Under the pieces are notes generated by a model. The model saw only the letters and a program-made list of their open reading frames with translations, was not told where the DNA came from and made no database searches. Of a stretch of DNA of 59,487 nt, positions 40,984 to 47,987 are shown piece by piece. The position numbers and the translations under genes are program-made. How positions within the stretch are numbered: position 1 is the stretch's first letter; each line of letters starts with the position of its first letter. The DNA is from Deltaproteobacteria bacterium RIFOXYD12_FULL_56_24. GTDB lineage: Bacteria; Desulfobacterota; Desulfobulbia; Desulfobulbales; Desulfurivibrionaceae. Where the stretch lies: positions 520 to 60,006 of the forward strand of contig MGTD01000041.1 in assembly GCA_001799285.1 (NCBI GenBank), in the 5' to 3' direction.

Positions 40984-43098
40984 ATGGCCCCAGCCCAAAA
41001 GTTTAACATAGCCGCCTATTGCGAGAGCATGGAGCAGATCCTCGGTGGGCAGGAAGGGTCGGCCAAGGTCTTCTGGGAGGCGCTGTCCTTTGCCGTTTCC
41101 GCCCATCAGGACCAGCGGCGCAAGTCCGGCGAGGTCTATGTCAGCCATCCTCTCCAAGTGGCTAAAATCCTGGCGGAGGAGCTTGAGATTCGCGACCCGG
41201 AGCTGCTGGCCGCCGCGGTGCTTCACGACACGGTCGAGGATGTGCCCGAGGTGACCAGCGAGGTGATCGGCGAGATATTTGGCAAGAACATCGAGATCAT
41301 CGTTGATGGTTGCACCAAGATCGCCAATTTTTCCGGAGACAAACAGACCTTTTACAAGCTGGTTCACCGTAAGCTCTTCTCCGGGGCCGCGGCTCATCTT
41401 GAGGTTCTCTTGATCAAGCTGGCCGACCGTTTGCACAACCTGCGGACCATGGACTCCATGCCCAAGGACAGACGGCAGAAAATCGCCGAGGAAACCCTGG
41501 ACATCTATGCGCCCCTGGCCAAGATCATGGGCCTGAACTCCATCAAACGCGAACTCTATACCCTGGCCCTGAAGTATAAATTCCCGCGCCAGAGCCAGAA
41601 GGTGCTGGCAGCCATCAAGCGGCTGCAGACGAGCGAAGAGGTACTGGCCATCAAGCGCACCCTTGAGGAACGGATGAAAGAGGCGTGGATCACCAATGAG
41701 ATCCGCCTCAATCCCAAGGGGCTATGGGCCTACTTTGCTCCGACCCAGAAGGTTTTGAATAAAACCGTGGCCAACCCCATGGAATTCATCATCGTCACCA
41801 ATGACATCCAGACCTGTTACCGGGTTCTCGGGATCATTCATCAGAATTACCCGCCCATTCCTAGAACCATCAGGGATTTTATAGCCAACCCCAAGGCCAC
41901 CGGCTACCAGAGCCTGCATACCCGGGCCAATATCAAGGGGTGCAACTACCTGTTCAAGATCCGCACCGCCGAGATGACCACCTCTTCCCGCACCGGCCTG
42001 GTGCGGGAATGGTTTGTCCACAAGAAGGTGCCTTCCAGTTTTGAGGTGGAGCTGCGGGAGATGCTGGATATTCTGGGGACAGAGGGGGATCTCTCCTACC
42101 GGGATATGATCGCGGTAAGTGGCAAAAAGGCCATCTACACCTACACCCCCAAGGGCGACCCGGTTGAACTGCCAGCCCGCAGCATCGTGCTGGATTTTGC
42201 CTTCAAGGTGCATACCGATGTGGGCAAGCGTTGCATCAAGGCCAGGATCGGCAAGCGGCAGGTGGAGCCGGGCGCCCTTCTTGAAGACGGCGATCAGGTG
42301 GAGATTATCTGCCAGAAAGAACCGGTGCGTTTCGAGCCGGAAATTCAGCTACTCTGTCAGACCCCCAGGGCCCGGGCGGAGCTCTCCAAACTGTTCCGCC
42401 AGCGGCGCGAGGCTCTGGCCGGCATGATCGGCGAGAGCCTCCTCCGCCAGGAACTCAAACATTACGGACTGCCCTATGATCTTCTGGAAAAACCGGGCAT
42501 GGCAACCATCATGGCACCGCTCGGAGCAATGGAGCTGCCGGAGCTTTTTCTTGGTCTGGGCGAGGGCAGATTTCGGTTGCGGGAACTAATCAGCGAGATC
42601 AAAGGCCGGCTGTATGCTGACCGGGAAACCCTGCTGCCGCCAACCGGCAGCCTGAACCGCATTGAGCTTGCTACCCTGGATCCGGTCTGCATCAAATTTT
42701 CCCGCTGCTGCAATCCGGTGCCCACGGAAAACTGGCTGTACGGCCTGCTCAGCGAGCGGGGGCTTTCCATCCATCAGAAGGAGTGCGCCACCATCACCTC
42801 CCTGCACGCCCAGCGGGAGGATGTGGTGGAGGTGCGCTGGCGGCTAAAGGAAACGATGCTGCCCAAGATGCAGACCATCCTCATTCTGGAGGCGCCGTCC
42901 CGCAACCGCGTTCTGATGATGCTGGGCGTGGCCCCGGAAGAGATGAAGATCAGCGAGATCGAGCTGCTTTCCAGCCAGCCATCGCGCACCTCGTCCTGGC
43001 AGATAAACTTTCAGGTTGATACCTTGCAAGGGCTCAAGAATATCCTTGTCCACCTGGGCAAGACCGGGATGGCCTTTGAGTTCGGCCTGGAACAGTAA
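40984..43098 (+). CDS. RelA/SpoT homologue with intact hydrolase and degenerate synthetase
   Basis: A 704-residue protein. The HD hydrolase (about 30-165) has VSHPLQVAKIL, LLAAAVLHDTVED and KLADRLHNLRTM intact. The synthetase region (about 215-335) keeps CYRVLGIIHQNYPPIP and NPKATGYQSLHT, but the RxK-type substrate loop reads IRLNPKGLWAYFAP and the catalytic Glu strand reads YLFKIRT instead of xExQIRT. TGS domain with YTPKGDPVELPA follows, then a C-terminal ACT-like region. It is most likely a (p)ppGpp hydrolase. Its stop overlaps the edge of B copy 2. Confidence 0.85.
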   Translation: MAPAQKFNIAAYCESMEQILGGQEGSAKVFWEALSFAVSAHQDQRRKSGEVYVSHPLQVAKILAEELEIRDPELLAAAVLHDTVEDVPEVTSEVIGEIFGKNIEIIVDGCTKIANFSGDKQTFYKLVHRKLFSGAAAHLEVLLIKLADRLHNLRTMDSMPKDRRQKIAEETLDIYAPLAKIMGLNSIKRELYTLALKYKFPRQSQKVLAAIKRLQTSEEVLAIKRTLEERMKEAWITNEIRLNPKGLWAYFAPTQKVLNKTVANPMEFIIVTNDIQTCYRVLGIIHQNYPPIPRTIRDFIANPKATGYQSLHTRANIKGCNYLFKIRTAEMTTSSRTGLVREWFVHKKVPSSFEVELREMLDILGTEGDLSYRDMIAVSGKKAIYTYTPKGDPVELPARSIVLDFAFKVHTDVGKRCIKARIGKRQVEPGALLEDGDQVEIICQKEPVRFEPEIQLLCQTPRARAELSKLFRQRREALAGMIGESLLRQELKHYGLPYDLLEKPGMATIMAPLGAMELPELFLGLGEGRFRLRELISEIKGRLYADRETLLPPTGSLNRIELATLDPVCIKFSRCCNPVPTENWLYGLLSERGLSIHQKECATITSLHAQREDVVEVRWRLKETMLPKMQTILILEAPSRNRVLMMLGVAPEEMKISEIELLSSQPSRTSSWQINFQVDTLQGLKNILVHLGKTGMAFEFGLEQ

Positions 43099-43200
43099 AC
43101 TGTCCAGCAGCACCACATCTGCGTTGTCATCGGCCCGCTCGTGTGCGACAGCACACTTCGCAGACCTCTTCCTAGCATCTGCGGCACTGCTGAACAGTTT
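43097..43200 (+). repeat. Structured repeat family B, copy 2
   Basis: Ends AAACTGTCCAGCAG and CTGCTGAACAGTTT, with inner hairpin GTGTGC-GACA-GCACAC and flanks CATCTGCG and CATCTGCGGC. No C insertion. The left edge contains the TAA stop of the RelA/SpoT homologue. Confidence 0.85.
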
Positions 43201-43247
43201 CCTCCATTTTCAACACCAAGCAGATCGTTTGCTTGCCTTTTCCTCGT

Positions 43248-43928
43248 CTACAGTTTTTCCCCCATGGCCAGATCCTCAAGGCCGTCGCGGTCCAGAATGG
43301 TGATCTGCGCCCCATCGCTGCTGATCAACCCCTGTTTGGCGAGTTTGCCAAGGATCCGGGAAAGGGTTTCCGGGATGGTGCCCAGCAGGCTGGCCAATTG
43401 AGCTTTGCCGATGTTGAGCTTTACGGTATCCCTGTCCCCCTGCTGGGTGCTGAGATAAAGGAGATGGGCGGCCACCCGGCCCGGCACTTCCTTGAGCGAG
43501 AGATCTTCGATCAGGTGGGCAAACTTTTTGAGCCGCATGGACAGGGCCGCCAGCATGTTCATGGCCAGGGCCGGATTGGTCTGGATCAGGTCGATAAAGG
43601 CGCGGCGCGGGAGGAAGATGGTCCGACTTTTCTCCAGAGCCATGGCGTGGGCCGGGAAGGTCGAGCCCATAAAGACGGCGGCTTCGGCAAAGGGCTCGCC
43701 CGGTCCAAAAATATGGAGGATCTGTTCTTTGCCCTCCAGGGAAAGTTTGTAGATCTTGACCAACCCTTCCATGACTATATAAAATCCGGTTCCCTCGTCG
43801 CCTTCGGCAAAGATGGTCTGGCCGCGGTCATAGTCCTGAAGGGTGATGATCATGGCCAGCTCGTCATACTGCCCGTGGGTCAGGCCGCTGAACAGCGGTA
43901 CCTGTTTGAGAAAAGACATGAGTTCCAT
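43248..43928 (-). CDS. Crp/Fnr family transcription regulator
   Basis: A 226-residue protein. A cyclic-nucleotide-binding-type beta-barrel (GQTIFAEGDEGTGFYIVMEG, FGPGEPFAEAAVF) is followed by a dimer helix and a winged HTH (IGKAQLASLLGTIPETLSRI, then LGKLAKQGLI). Cysteines of an Fnr iron-sulfur cluster are not seen, so the effector is not oxygen via that cluster. ATG 43928 with AAGGAG upstream; the open frame continues to 44165 through repeats and is rejected. Target genes unknown. Confidence 0.88.
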   Translation of the reverse strand: MELMSFLKQVPLFSGLTHGQYDELAMIITLQDYDRGQTIFAEGDEGTGFYIVMEGLVKIYKLSLEGKEQILHIFGPGEPFAEAAVFMGSTFPAHAMALEKSRTIFLPRRAFIDLIQTNPALAMNMLAALSMRLKKFAHLIEDLSLKEVPGRVAAHLLYLSTQQGDRDTVKLNIGKAQLASLLGTIPETLSRILGKLAKQGLISSDGAQITILDRDGLEDLAMGEKL

Positions 43929-43957
43929 GTGGCTACTCCTTGATTTTTGAAAGCAAA

Positions 43958-43976
43958 CCCCCGGCTTTGCCGGGGG
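43958..43976. repeat. GC hairpin in the crp leader
   Basis: CCCCCGGC-TTT-GCCGGGGG, an 8-bp perfect stem, 30 nt upstream of the regulator start. It may be a leader stem or the end of another transcript. Confidence 0.55.
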
Positions 43977-44021
43977 GCTAATAAATGGTGATGGTTCCGG
44001 AAAAGTTTTTCGTGCTTGTCT

Positions 44022-44092
44022 CGTCACCTCGGCGAAGGCCGTGGTCCAGAAAAAGCAAACTACCCTGGATTCCGGCCTTCGCCGGAATGACG
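44022..44092. repeat. CGTCATTCCGGCGAAGGCCGG-type inverted repeat
   Basis: Left arm 44022-44049 and right arm 44065-44092 are imperfect complements around a 15-nt loop. The right arm reads CTGGATTCCGGCCTTCGCC then GGAATGACG, a sequence family I recall as common in deltaproteobacterial intergenic regions. Confidence 0.7.
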
Positions 44093-44251
44093 GTAAGGGC
44101 GCAGAGGTGATGTATTTATCGGTTACGATCAGGCCTCTTTGAGAGGCTAGCCGTCCGGCCAGCATTCTTCAAAAATAGCCTGGGCAAACGCCATTTTTTT
44201 CTCCTGTTGTAAAAATCCTTGCTCTGGGCCGCAAGCCGTTGGTAAAAAACG

Positions 44252-44406
44252 GTAACCGTTCAGCAGCACCACATCTTCGGACGATCGGCCCGGCTTACGT
44301 ACACGAGGTACGCAGCGCCGATCCGCTTGTCCAAATCTGCGGCACTGCTGAACGGTTACAGTCCGGCGGTTTTGGTACTTTGGTGACCGCTCCGGTGAAC
44401 GGTTAC
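44252..44406 (+). repeat. Structured repeat family A, copy 6, long form
   Basis: GTAACCGTTCAGCAG and CTGCTGAACGGTTAC ends (44252-44359), inner hairpin CGTAC-ACGA-GGTACG. A 47-nt extension AGTCCGGCGGTTTTGGTAC follows, ending again in GGTGAACGGTTAC. Copy 7 at 47804 has the same extension. Confidence 0.85.
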
Positions 44407-44473
44407 AAAAAACGACGTAATTATTCCGCTAAGTTTTGCAAGCATTGACAACCAGAGCCTCAGGGAAACAACC

Positions 44474-45046
44474 ATGACCGCAATTGATTTCGGCGCCATC
44501 GCCATAGTTCTCATCTTTCTTGCCCGGGGCATCTGGATAGGGTTTATTCGCCAGATGGCCTCCCTGTTCGCGCTCGTTCTCGGCTATCTCTTTGCCGGCC
44601 GTTATTATGAGCAGATAAGCCCCCGCCTTCATCCATTGATTTCTTCGCCGCAACTTCGTTTTCTCGTGACTTACGCCCTGCTTTTTCTCGCGGTTTTTTT
44701 AGGGGTTCTGGCTTTGGGTTTTGTGCTGAAAAAGGTCATGAGCCTTTCACTCCTTGGTTGGTTTGACCGGCTTACGGGCGGAATTTTCGGTCTGCTCAAG
44801 GCGGCGGTGGTTATTACCGTGCTCTTCATGGTGCTGTCCGGGCTGCTGGCGGATGCCAACCCCCTGATGACCGGCTCCCTTACCGCGCCATACCTGCGCA
44901 AAAGTTCCGGGTTTCTCCTTTCCTTTATCCCCGATCAGACTCTGCACCATCTCCTGCTTCCCAAGGAACCCGCCATTGATCTCCCAGCCCCCGTAATACC
45001 AGCGGGCAAGTCGGTCAGGATTGAGCCCGCAAAAAAAACCAAGTAA
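44474..45046 (+). CDS. cvpA: CvpA family membrane protein
   Basis: A 190-residue protein with four membrane segments in the CvpA pattern: GAIAIVLIFLARGIWIGFIR, YALLFLAVFLGVLALGFVL, DRLTGGIFGLLKAAVVITVL. CvpA proteins are linked to colicin V production and envelope stress resistance. AGGGAAA precedes the ATG. Its last 300 nt are antisense to the glycosyltransferase frame at 44747-45685. Confidence 0.88.
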   Translation: MTAIDFGAIAIVLIFLARGIWIGFIRQMASLFALVLGYLFAGRYYEQISPRLHPLISSPQLRFLVTYALLFLAVFLGVLALGFVLKKVMSLSLLGWFDRLTGGIFGLLKAAVVITVLFMVLSGLLADANPLMTGSLTAPYLRKSSGFLLSFIPDQTLHHLLLPKEPAIDLPAPVIPAGKSVRIEPAKKTK

Positions 45047-45685
45047 GATAATTTGATTAACCATGGTGGTGCGGGCCAGCCCCAACTGTTGCCAGCGTCT
45101 GGCCGAGGTAAGGGCTGGAGTCTTGAGCAGGGCCAGGCGGCCGACTTTTCGCAAGCGCAGCACCAGCTCAAGATCCTCCAGCAGGGCAATCTCCATAAAG
45201 CCTCCCAGGCTTTGAAACCGGGCGGCGGACAGAAACAGCGCCTGATCGCCATAGGGCAGGCCAAGCCAGGCGGCCCGCCAATTGGCGCCCTGCTCAAGGA
45301 GTCGGAAGCGCCAGCCTTTGGCGGCAATGGCGAAGCGGAAGGCCCCGGCCACGATACCAGGCCGGGCCAAGGCTGCGCGGATTTGCGCCGCAAACCCTTC
45401 CGGCAGCAGGGTGTCGGCATGAAGAAAAAGCAACACCCTGCCTTGTGCCATCTGTGCTCCGGCATTTTGCTGGCTTCCTCTCCCGGCGGGAGCGGAAAAG
45501 ACCTTGGCTCCTGCAGCCGCAGCCAGAGCCGGGGTCCGGTCGCTGCTGCCGCCATCGGCCACAATCACCTCAACGCCCGGTTGATCGACCAGCCCGGCCA
45601 CGGTCTGGCTGATGCAAGCCGCCTCATTGAGAGTAGGGATGATAATCGATATGTCGCAGATCCTCGGGTCGGTCAACATCGGCAA
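44747..45685 (-). CDS. TIGR04283-type arsenosugar biosynthesis glycosyltransferase
   Basis: A 312-residue frame. A GT2 domain begins ISIIIPTLNEAACI, with VIVADGGSSDRT, GRGSQQNAGA, VLLFLHADTLLP and the terminal HLP-type LLEDLELVLRLRKVG. The conserved part ends near residue 231; the remaining 80 residues lie opposite cvpA and look like read-through, with no stop until 44747. Start overlaps the upstream TIGR04282 gene by 62 nt. The pair usually accompanies the radical-SAM gene arsS, not present in the window. Confidence 0.85.
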   Translation of the reverse strand: MPMLTDPRICDISIIIPTLNEAACISQTVAGLVDQPGVEVIVADGGSSDRTPALAAAAGAKVFSAPAGRGSQQNAGAQMAQGRVLLFLHADTLLPEGFAAQIRAALARPGIVAGAFRFAIAAKGWRFRLLEQGANWRAAWLGLPYGDQALFLSAARFQSLGGFMEIALLEDLELVLRLRKVGRLALLKTPALTSARRWQQLGLARTTMVNQIILLGFFCGLNPDRLARWYYGGWEINGGFLGKQEMVQSLIGDKGKEKPGTFAQVWRGKGAGHQGVGIRQQPGQHHEEHGNNHRRLEQTENSARKPVKPTKE

Positions 45686-46253
45686 GGGTTTCCAGAAGAT
45701 GGGTGGAAAGATTCAGGGTCTGCGCCTGTTTCAGGGTTGCGGCCAGCACCTCACCGCTGCCCCAGGGGATTTCCGCAAATAGAGCAGGGCGCGGCCGGGT
45801 AAGGCCAACAAGATAATAGCCGCCGTCCCTGGCCGGGCCAAGCACCAGCTCCTGGGTGGCCAGGGCGGTAAAGGCCTGGGCAAAGAGGGGCGGGGTCAGG
45901 GTGGGGCAATCGGCGCCGATTGCCACCACCGCCTGGGCGTCCTGGGCAAAAGCCTGGGCAAAGGCCCGATGCAGGCGGTCGCCTAAATTACCCTCGCCCT
46001 GGTCCAGACAGGGGATGTCGGTGGCAAGCCAGGCTGCCATGCCTTGCCGGCTCCCGCCGGCATAGCGAATCTCCAGGCTCGCCGGATACTGGGTTGCAAA
46101 CCGTTCCATTTGGTCGACAAGAGCCTCGCTCATCCGCCGCTGGAGCGCTGCTGCGCCTTCGGCTCCCAGAGCCGGAATCAGCCGGGTTTTTGTCCGGCCC
46201 GGCTCGGGGTACCTGGTAAAAAGAATGAGCCGCGCCCGCCTGTCTATGTTCAT
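45624..46253 (-). CDS. TIGR04282-type arsenosugar biosynthesis glycosyltransferase (DUF2064)
   Basis: About 209 residues starting MNIDRRARLILFTRYPEPGR, with TKTRLIPALG, QGEGNLGDRLHRAF, VAIGADCPTL and GPARDGGYYLVGL, all as in DUF2064 sugar-nucleotide-type transferases. ATG 46253 is chosen; an in-frame start at 46349 would add residues encoded by a C repeat. Probably makes or transfers a sugar group in arsenosugar or a related pathway together with its downstream partner. Confidence 0.85.
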   Translation of the reverse strand: MNIDRRARLILFTRYPEPGRTKTRLIPALGAEGAAALQRRMSEALVDQMERFATQYPASLEIRYAGGSRQGMAAWLATDIPCLDQGEGNLGDRLHRAFAQAFAQDAQAVVAIGADCPTLTPPLFAQAFTALATQELVLGPARDGGYYLVGLTRPRPALFAEIPWGSGEVLAATLKQAQTLNLSTHLLETLADVDRPEDLRHIDYHPYSQ

Positions 46254-46303
46254 TTTTTGTAACCAATCATGGGGTAAGCCACAAAACAGGAAAAACCACT
46301 GAA

Positions 46304-46357
46304 TCACCCTTCGGGTATAAGTTTCGTTTTGCGCAGGCAAGCTGCTCAACTCAGCTA
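46304..46357 (+). repeat. 54-bp repeat family C, copy 6
   Basis: TCACCCTTCGGGTATAAG, TTTCGTTTTGCGCAG-GCAAG-CTGCTCAA, ACTCAGCTA. It is joined directly to A copy 5, a C-A composite upstream of the glycosyltransferase genes. Confidence 0.85.
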
Positions 46358-46358
46358 A

Positions 46359-46465
46359 AAGCGGTCACAGGGTGCCGCAGGTTGCGGCAAGCGGGACGGC
46401 GATGCGTACATCGGGTACGTGAGCCGGACCGATCGCTGCAAGATGTGGTGCCCTGTGACCGCTTA
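46359..46465 (+). repeat. Structured repeat family A, copy 5
   Basis: AAGCGGTCACAGGGTGCCGC and GTGCCCTGTGACCGCTTA ends, inner hairpin CGTAC-ATCG-GGTACG. Full length. Confidence 0.85.
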
Positions 46466-46587
46466 CCATTTTCCGTCTGCTCTCCGGGCGGGGGGAATGA
46501 GCGGAACATCCTTGCCGCTTGTTTCCTTCTCCGCTATAATGCTGTTAATCTCCTACTCCGCAACCGATCACGGGGCAAACCCATAAA

Positions 46588-46682
46588 GGTCAAATAACCA
46601 CGGAATCACCCTTCGGGTATAAGTTTCGTTTTGAGAGCAGGCAAGCTGCTCAACTCAGCTAAAAGCGCCCTGTGATCGCTTA
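46588..46682 (+). repeat. Composite E-C with a deleted A remnant
   Basis: GGTCAAATAACCACGGAA (E, 46588-46605), then C copy 7 (46606-46661, with a 2-nt insertion TTGAGAGCAG), then GCGCCCTGTGATCGCTTA, the last 18 nt or so of an A element. The order matches the A-C-E block at 11398-11575 read from the other strand, with nearly all of A missing. An apparent GTG start for the next gene at 46672 lies in this remnant. Confidence 0.8.
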
Positions 46683-46719
46683 CCCTACCCCAACAACCTT
46701 TTACCATACCAGCCATCCC

Positions 46720-47490
46720 GTGACCGTCAAAAGAAAAAAGAAACGCCCTGACCCCTGTTCATACCAGCAGAGAACTTATCGGAACCTTGTTGAGCCTGGC
46801 GGGTTGGTCGGCTTTGAGGTGCGGCTCAAGGAAACCGACCTGCAGATTCTTGCCGGCAAAGACCTGCGCGTTGCAGCCTTCGAGGCGGTATTCAAGTATC
46901 GCAGCCAGCTGGAAAACTACATCGCCCGCCATCCTGAATTTGTCGCCGCGCTCACCCCTCTGCCCGCCGACCTTACGGCGCCGCCGATTGTCAAGACCAT
47001 GCTTGCTGCGGGACTGGCTGCGGAGGTAGGGCCCATGGCCGCGGTGGCCGGGGCCGTCGCCGAATACGTCGGGAAGGTGCTTCTGGCCGAAGGGGCAGGC
47101 GAGGTGGTGGTGGAAAACGGCGGCGACATCTATTTCTGCCGCAGGCAGGCGAGCGTGGTCGGTATCTTTGCCGGAGCCTCGCCGCTCAGCAACCGGGTGG
47201 GGTTGAAGATTGCCGCCGGCCTCATGCCTCTTGGCATCTGCACCTCTTCCGGCACCGTGGGCCATTCCTTAAGCCTGGGCGAGGCCGATTCCGTAACGGT
47301 GCTGGCCAGGGATACCGCCCTGGCCGATGCCGTGGCCACTCTGGTCGGCAATGCGGTGCAGCCCGGCCAGAGCCTTGAGCCGGCACTGGCCAGGGCTCGC
47401 GCCGTTACAGGGATTCTGGGCGTGGTCATCATCCGGGGCGAAGAGCTGGGCGCCTGGGGCGAGGTGGAACTGGTGGAACTGGGCAAGTAA
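46720..47490 (+). CDS. UPF0280 family protein (ApbE-like fold)
   Basis: About 256 residues. The N-terminal part is basic (VKRKKKRPDPCSYQQRTYRN). The core has GPMAAVAGAVAEYVGKVLLA, EVVVENGGDIYF and GICTSSGTVGHSLSLGEAD, as in UPF0280 proteins, which resemble ApbE flavin transferases. The GTG at 46720 is preferred because the earlier GTG at 46672 lies in a repeat remnant. Function unknown. It stands alone between repeat-rich spacers. Confidence 0.8.
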   Translation: MTVKRKKKRPDPCSYQQRTYRNLVEPGGLVGFEVRLKETDLQILAGKDLRVAAFEAVFKYRSQLENYIARHPEFVAALTPLPADLTAPPIVKTMLAAGLAAEVGPMAAVAGAVAEYVGKVLLAEGAGEVVVENGGDIYFCRRQASVVGIFAGASPLSNRVGLKIAAGLMPLGICTSSGTVGHSLSLGEADSVTVLARDTALADAVATLVGNAVQPGQSLEPALARARAVTGILGVVIIRGEELGAWGEVELVELGK

Positions 47491-47530
47491 GGGTACAATT
47501 TTTTGGCGGAGCACTTATCTGCCGGTTTTT

Positions 47531-47566
47531 GTAACTATTCAGCTTGATGCCGGAATTAAACAAAAG
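47531..47566 (+). repeat. Solo terminus repeat F, copy 4
   Basis: GTAACTATTCAGC, then TTGATGCCGGAATTAAACAA. It lies 41 nt after the UPF0280 stop and 9 nt before B copy 3. Confidence 0.6.
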
Positions 47567-47575
47567 CCACGGAAT

Positions 47576-47709
47576 GTAACTGCTCCGCAGTGCCGCAGAT
47601 GCGCGTGTCAGTCGTCGGCAGAAGTGTCCGACCAAGAGGCCTGCGAAGTGTGCTGTTCGCACATGAGCAGGCCGATGACAAAGCAGATGTGGTGCTGCGG
47701 AGCAGTTAC
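47576..47709 (-). repeat. Structured repeat family B, copy 3, with 28-nt insertion
   Basis: Ends GTAACTGCTCCGCAG and CTGCGGAGCAGTTAC are perfectly complementary and differ from every other copy. A 28-nt unit at 47605-47632 interrupts the usual B sequence between GCGC and CAAGAGGC; it matches the insertion in D copy 2. Confidence 0.85.
47605..47632 (-). repeat. Unit G (28 nt) nested in B copy 3
   Basis: GTGTCAGTCGTCGGCAG then AAGTGTCCGAC on the plus strand. The same unit, 27 nt and reverse oriented, is inserted in D copy 2 at 24815-24841. GTCGG and CCGAC form an internal stem. Confidence 0.75.
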
Positions 47710-47803
47710 CGGTTTTTTTTTATCTTTGTCGGCGTGAATGATGATGTTATCATAAAACCTTAATATTCTTTACTGCCACGGCCGGATGGCGGTCCGATTT
47801 TTC

Positions 47804-47958
47804 GTAATCGTTTAGCAGCACCACATCTTTGGACGATCGGCCCGGCCTACGTACACGAGGTACGCAGCGCCGGTCCGCTTATCCAAATCTGCGGCAATGC
47901 TGAACGGTTACAGTCCGGTGGTTTTGGTACTTTAACGACCGTCCCGGTGAACGGTTAC
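47804..47958 (+). repeat. Structured repeat family A, copy 7, long form
   Basis: GTAATCGTTTAGCAG and TGCTGAACGGTTAC ends (two mismatches, the least paired copy), inner hairpin CGTAC-ACGA-GGTACG. The 47-nt extension AGTCCGGTGGTTTTGGTAC ends in GGTGAACGGTTAC, as in copy 6. It lies 29 nt upstream of the ethylene-receptor-like kinase gene. Confidence 0.82.
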
Positions 47959-47987
47959 GATTTTCCTGTCAGCAACGGGATGTCAGC

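Noticed and set aside
43929-44165. 79-residue N-terminal extension of the Crp/Fnr regulator
   Set aside because: Encoded by inverted repeats and a GC hairpin; ATG 43928 has AAGGAG and matches family length.
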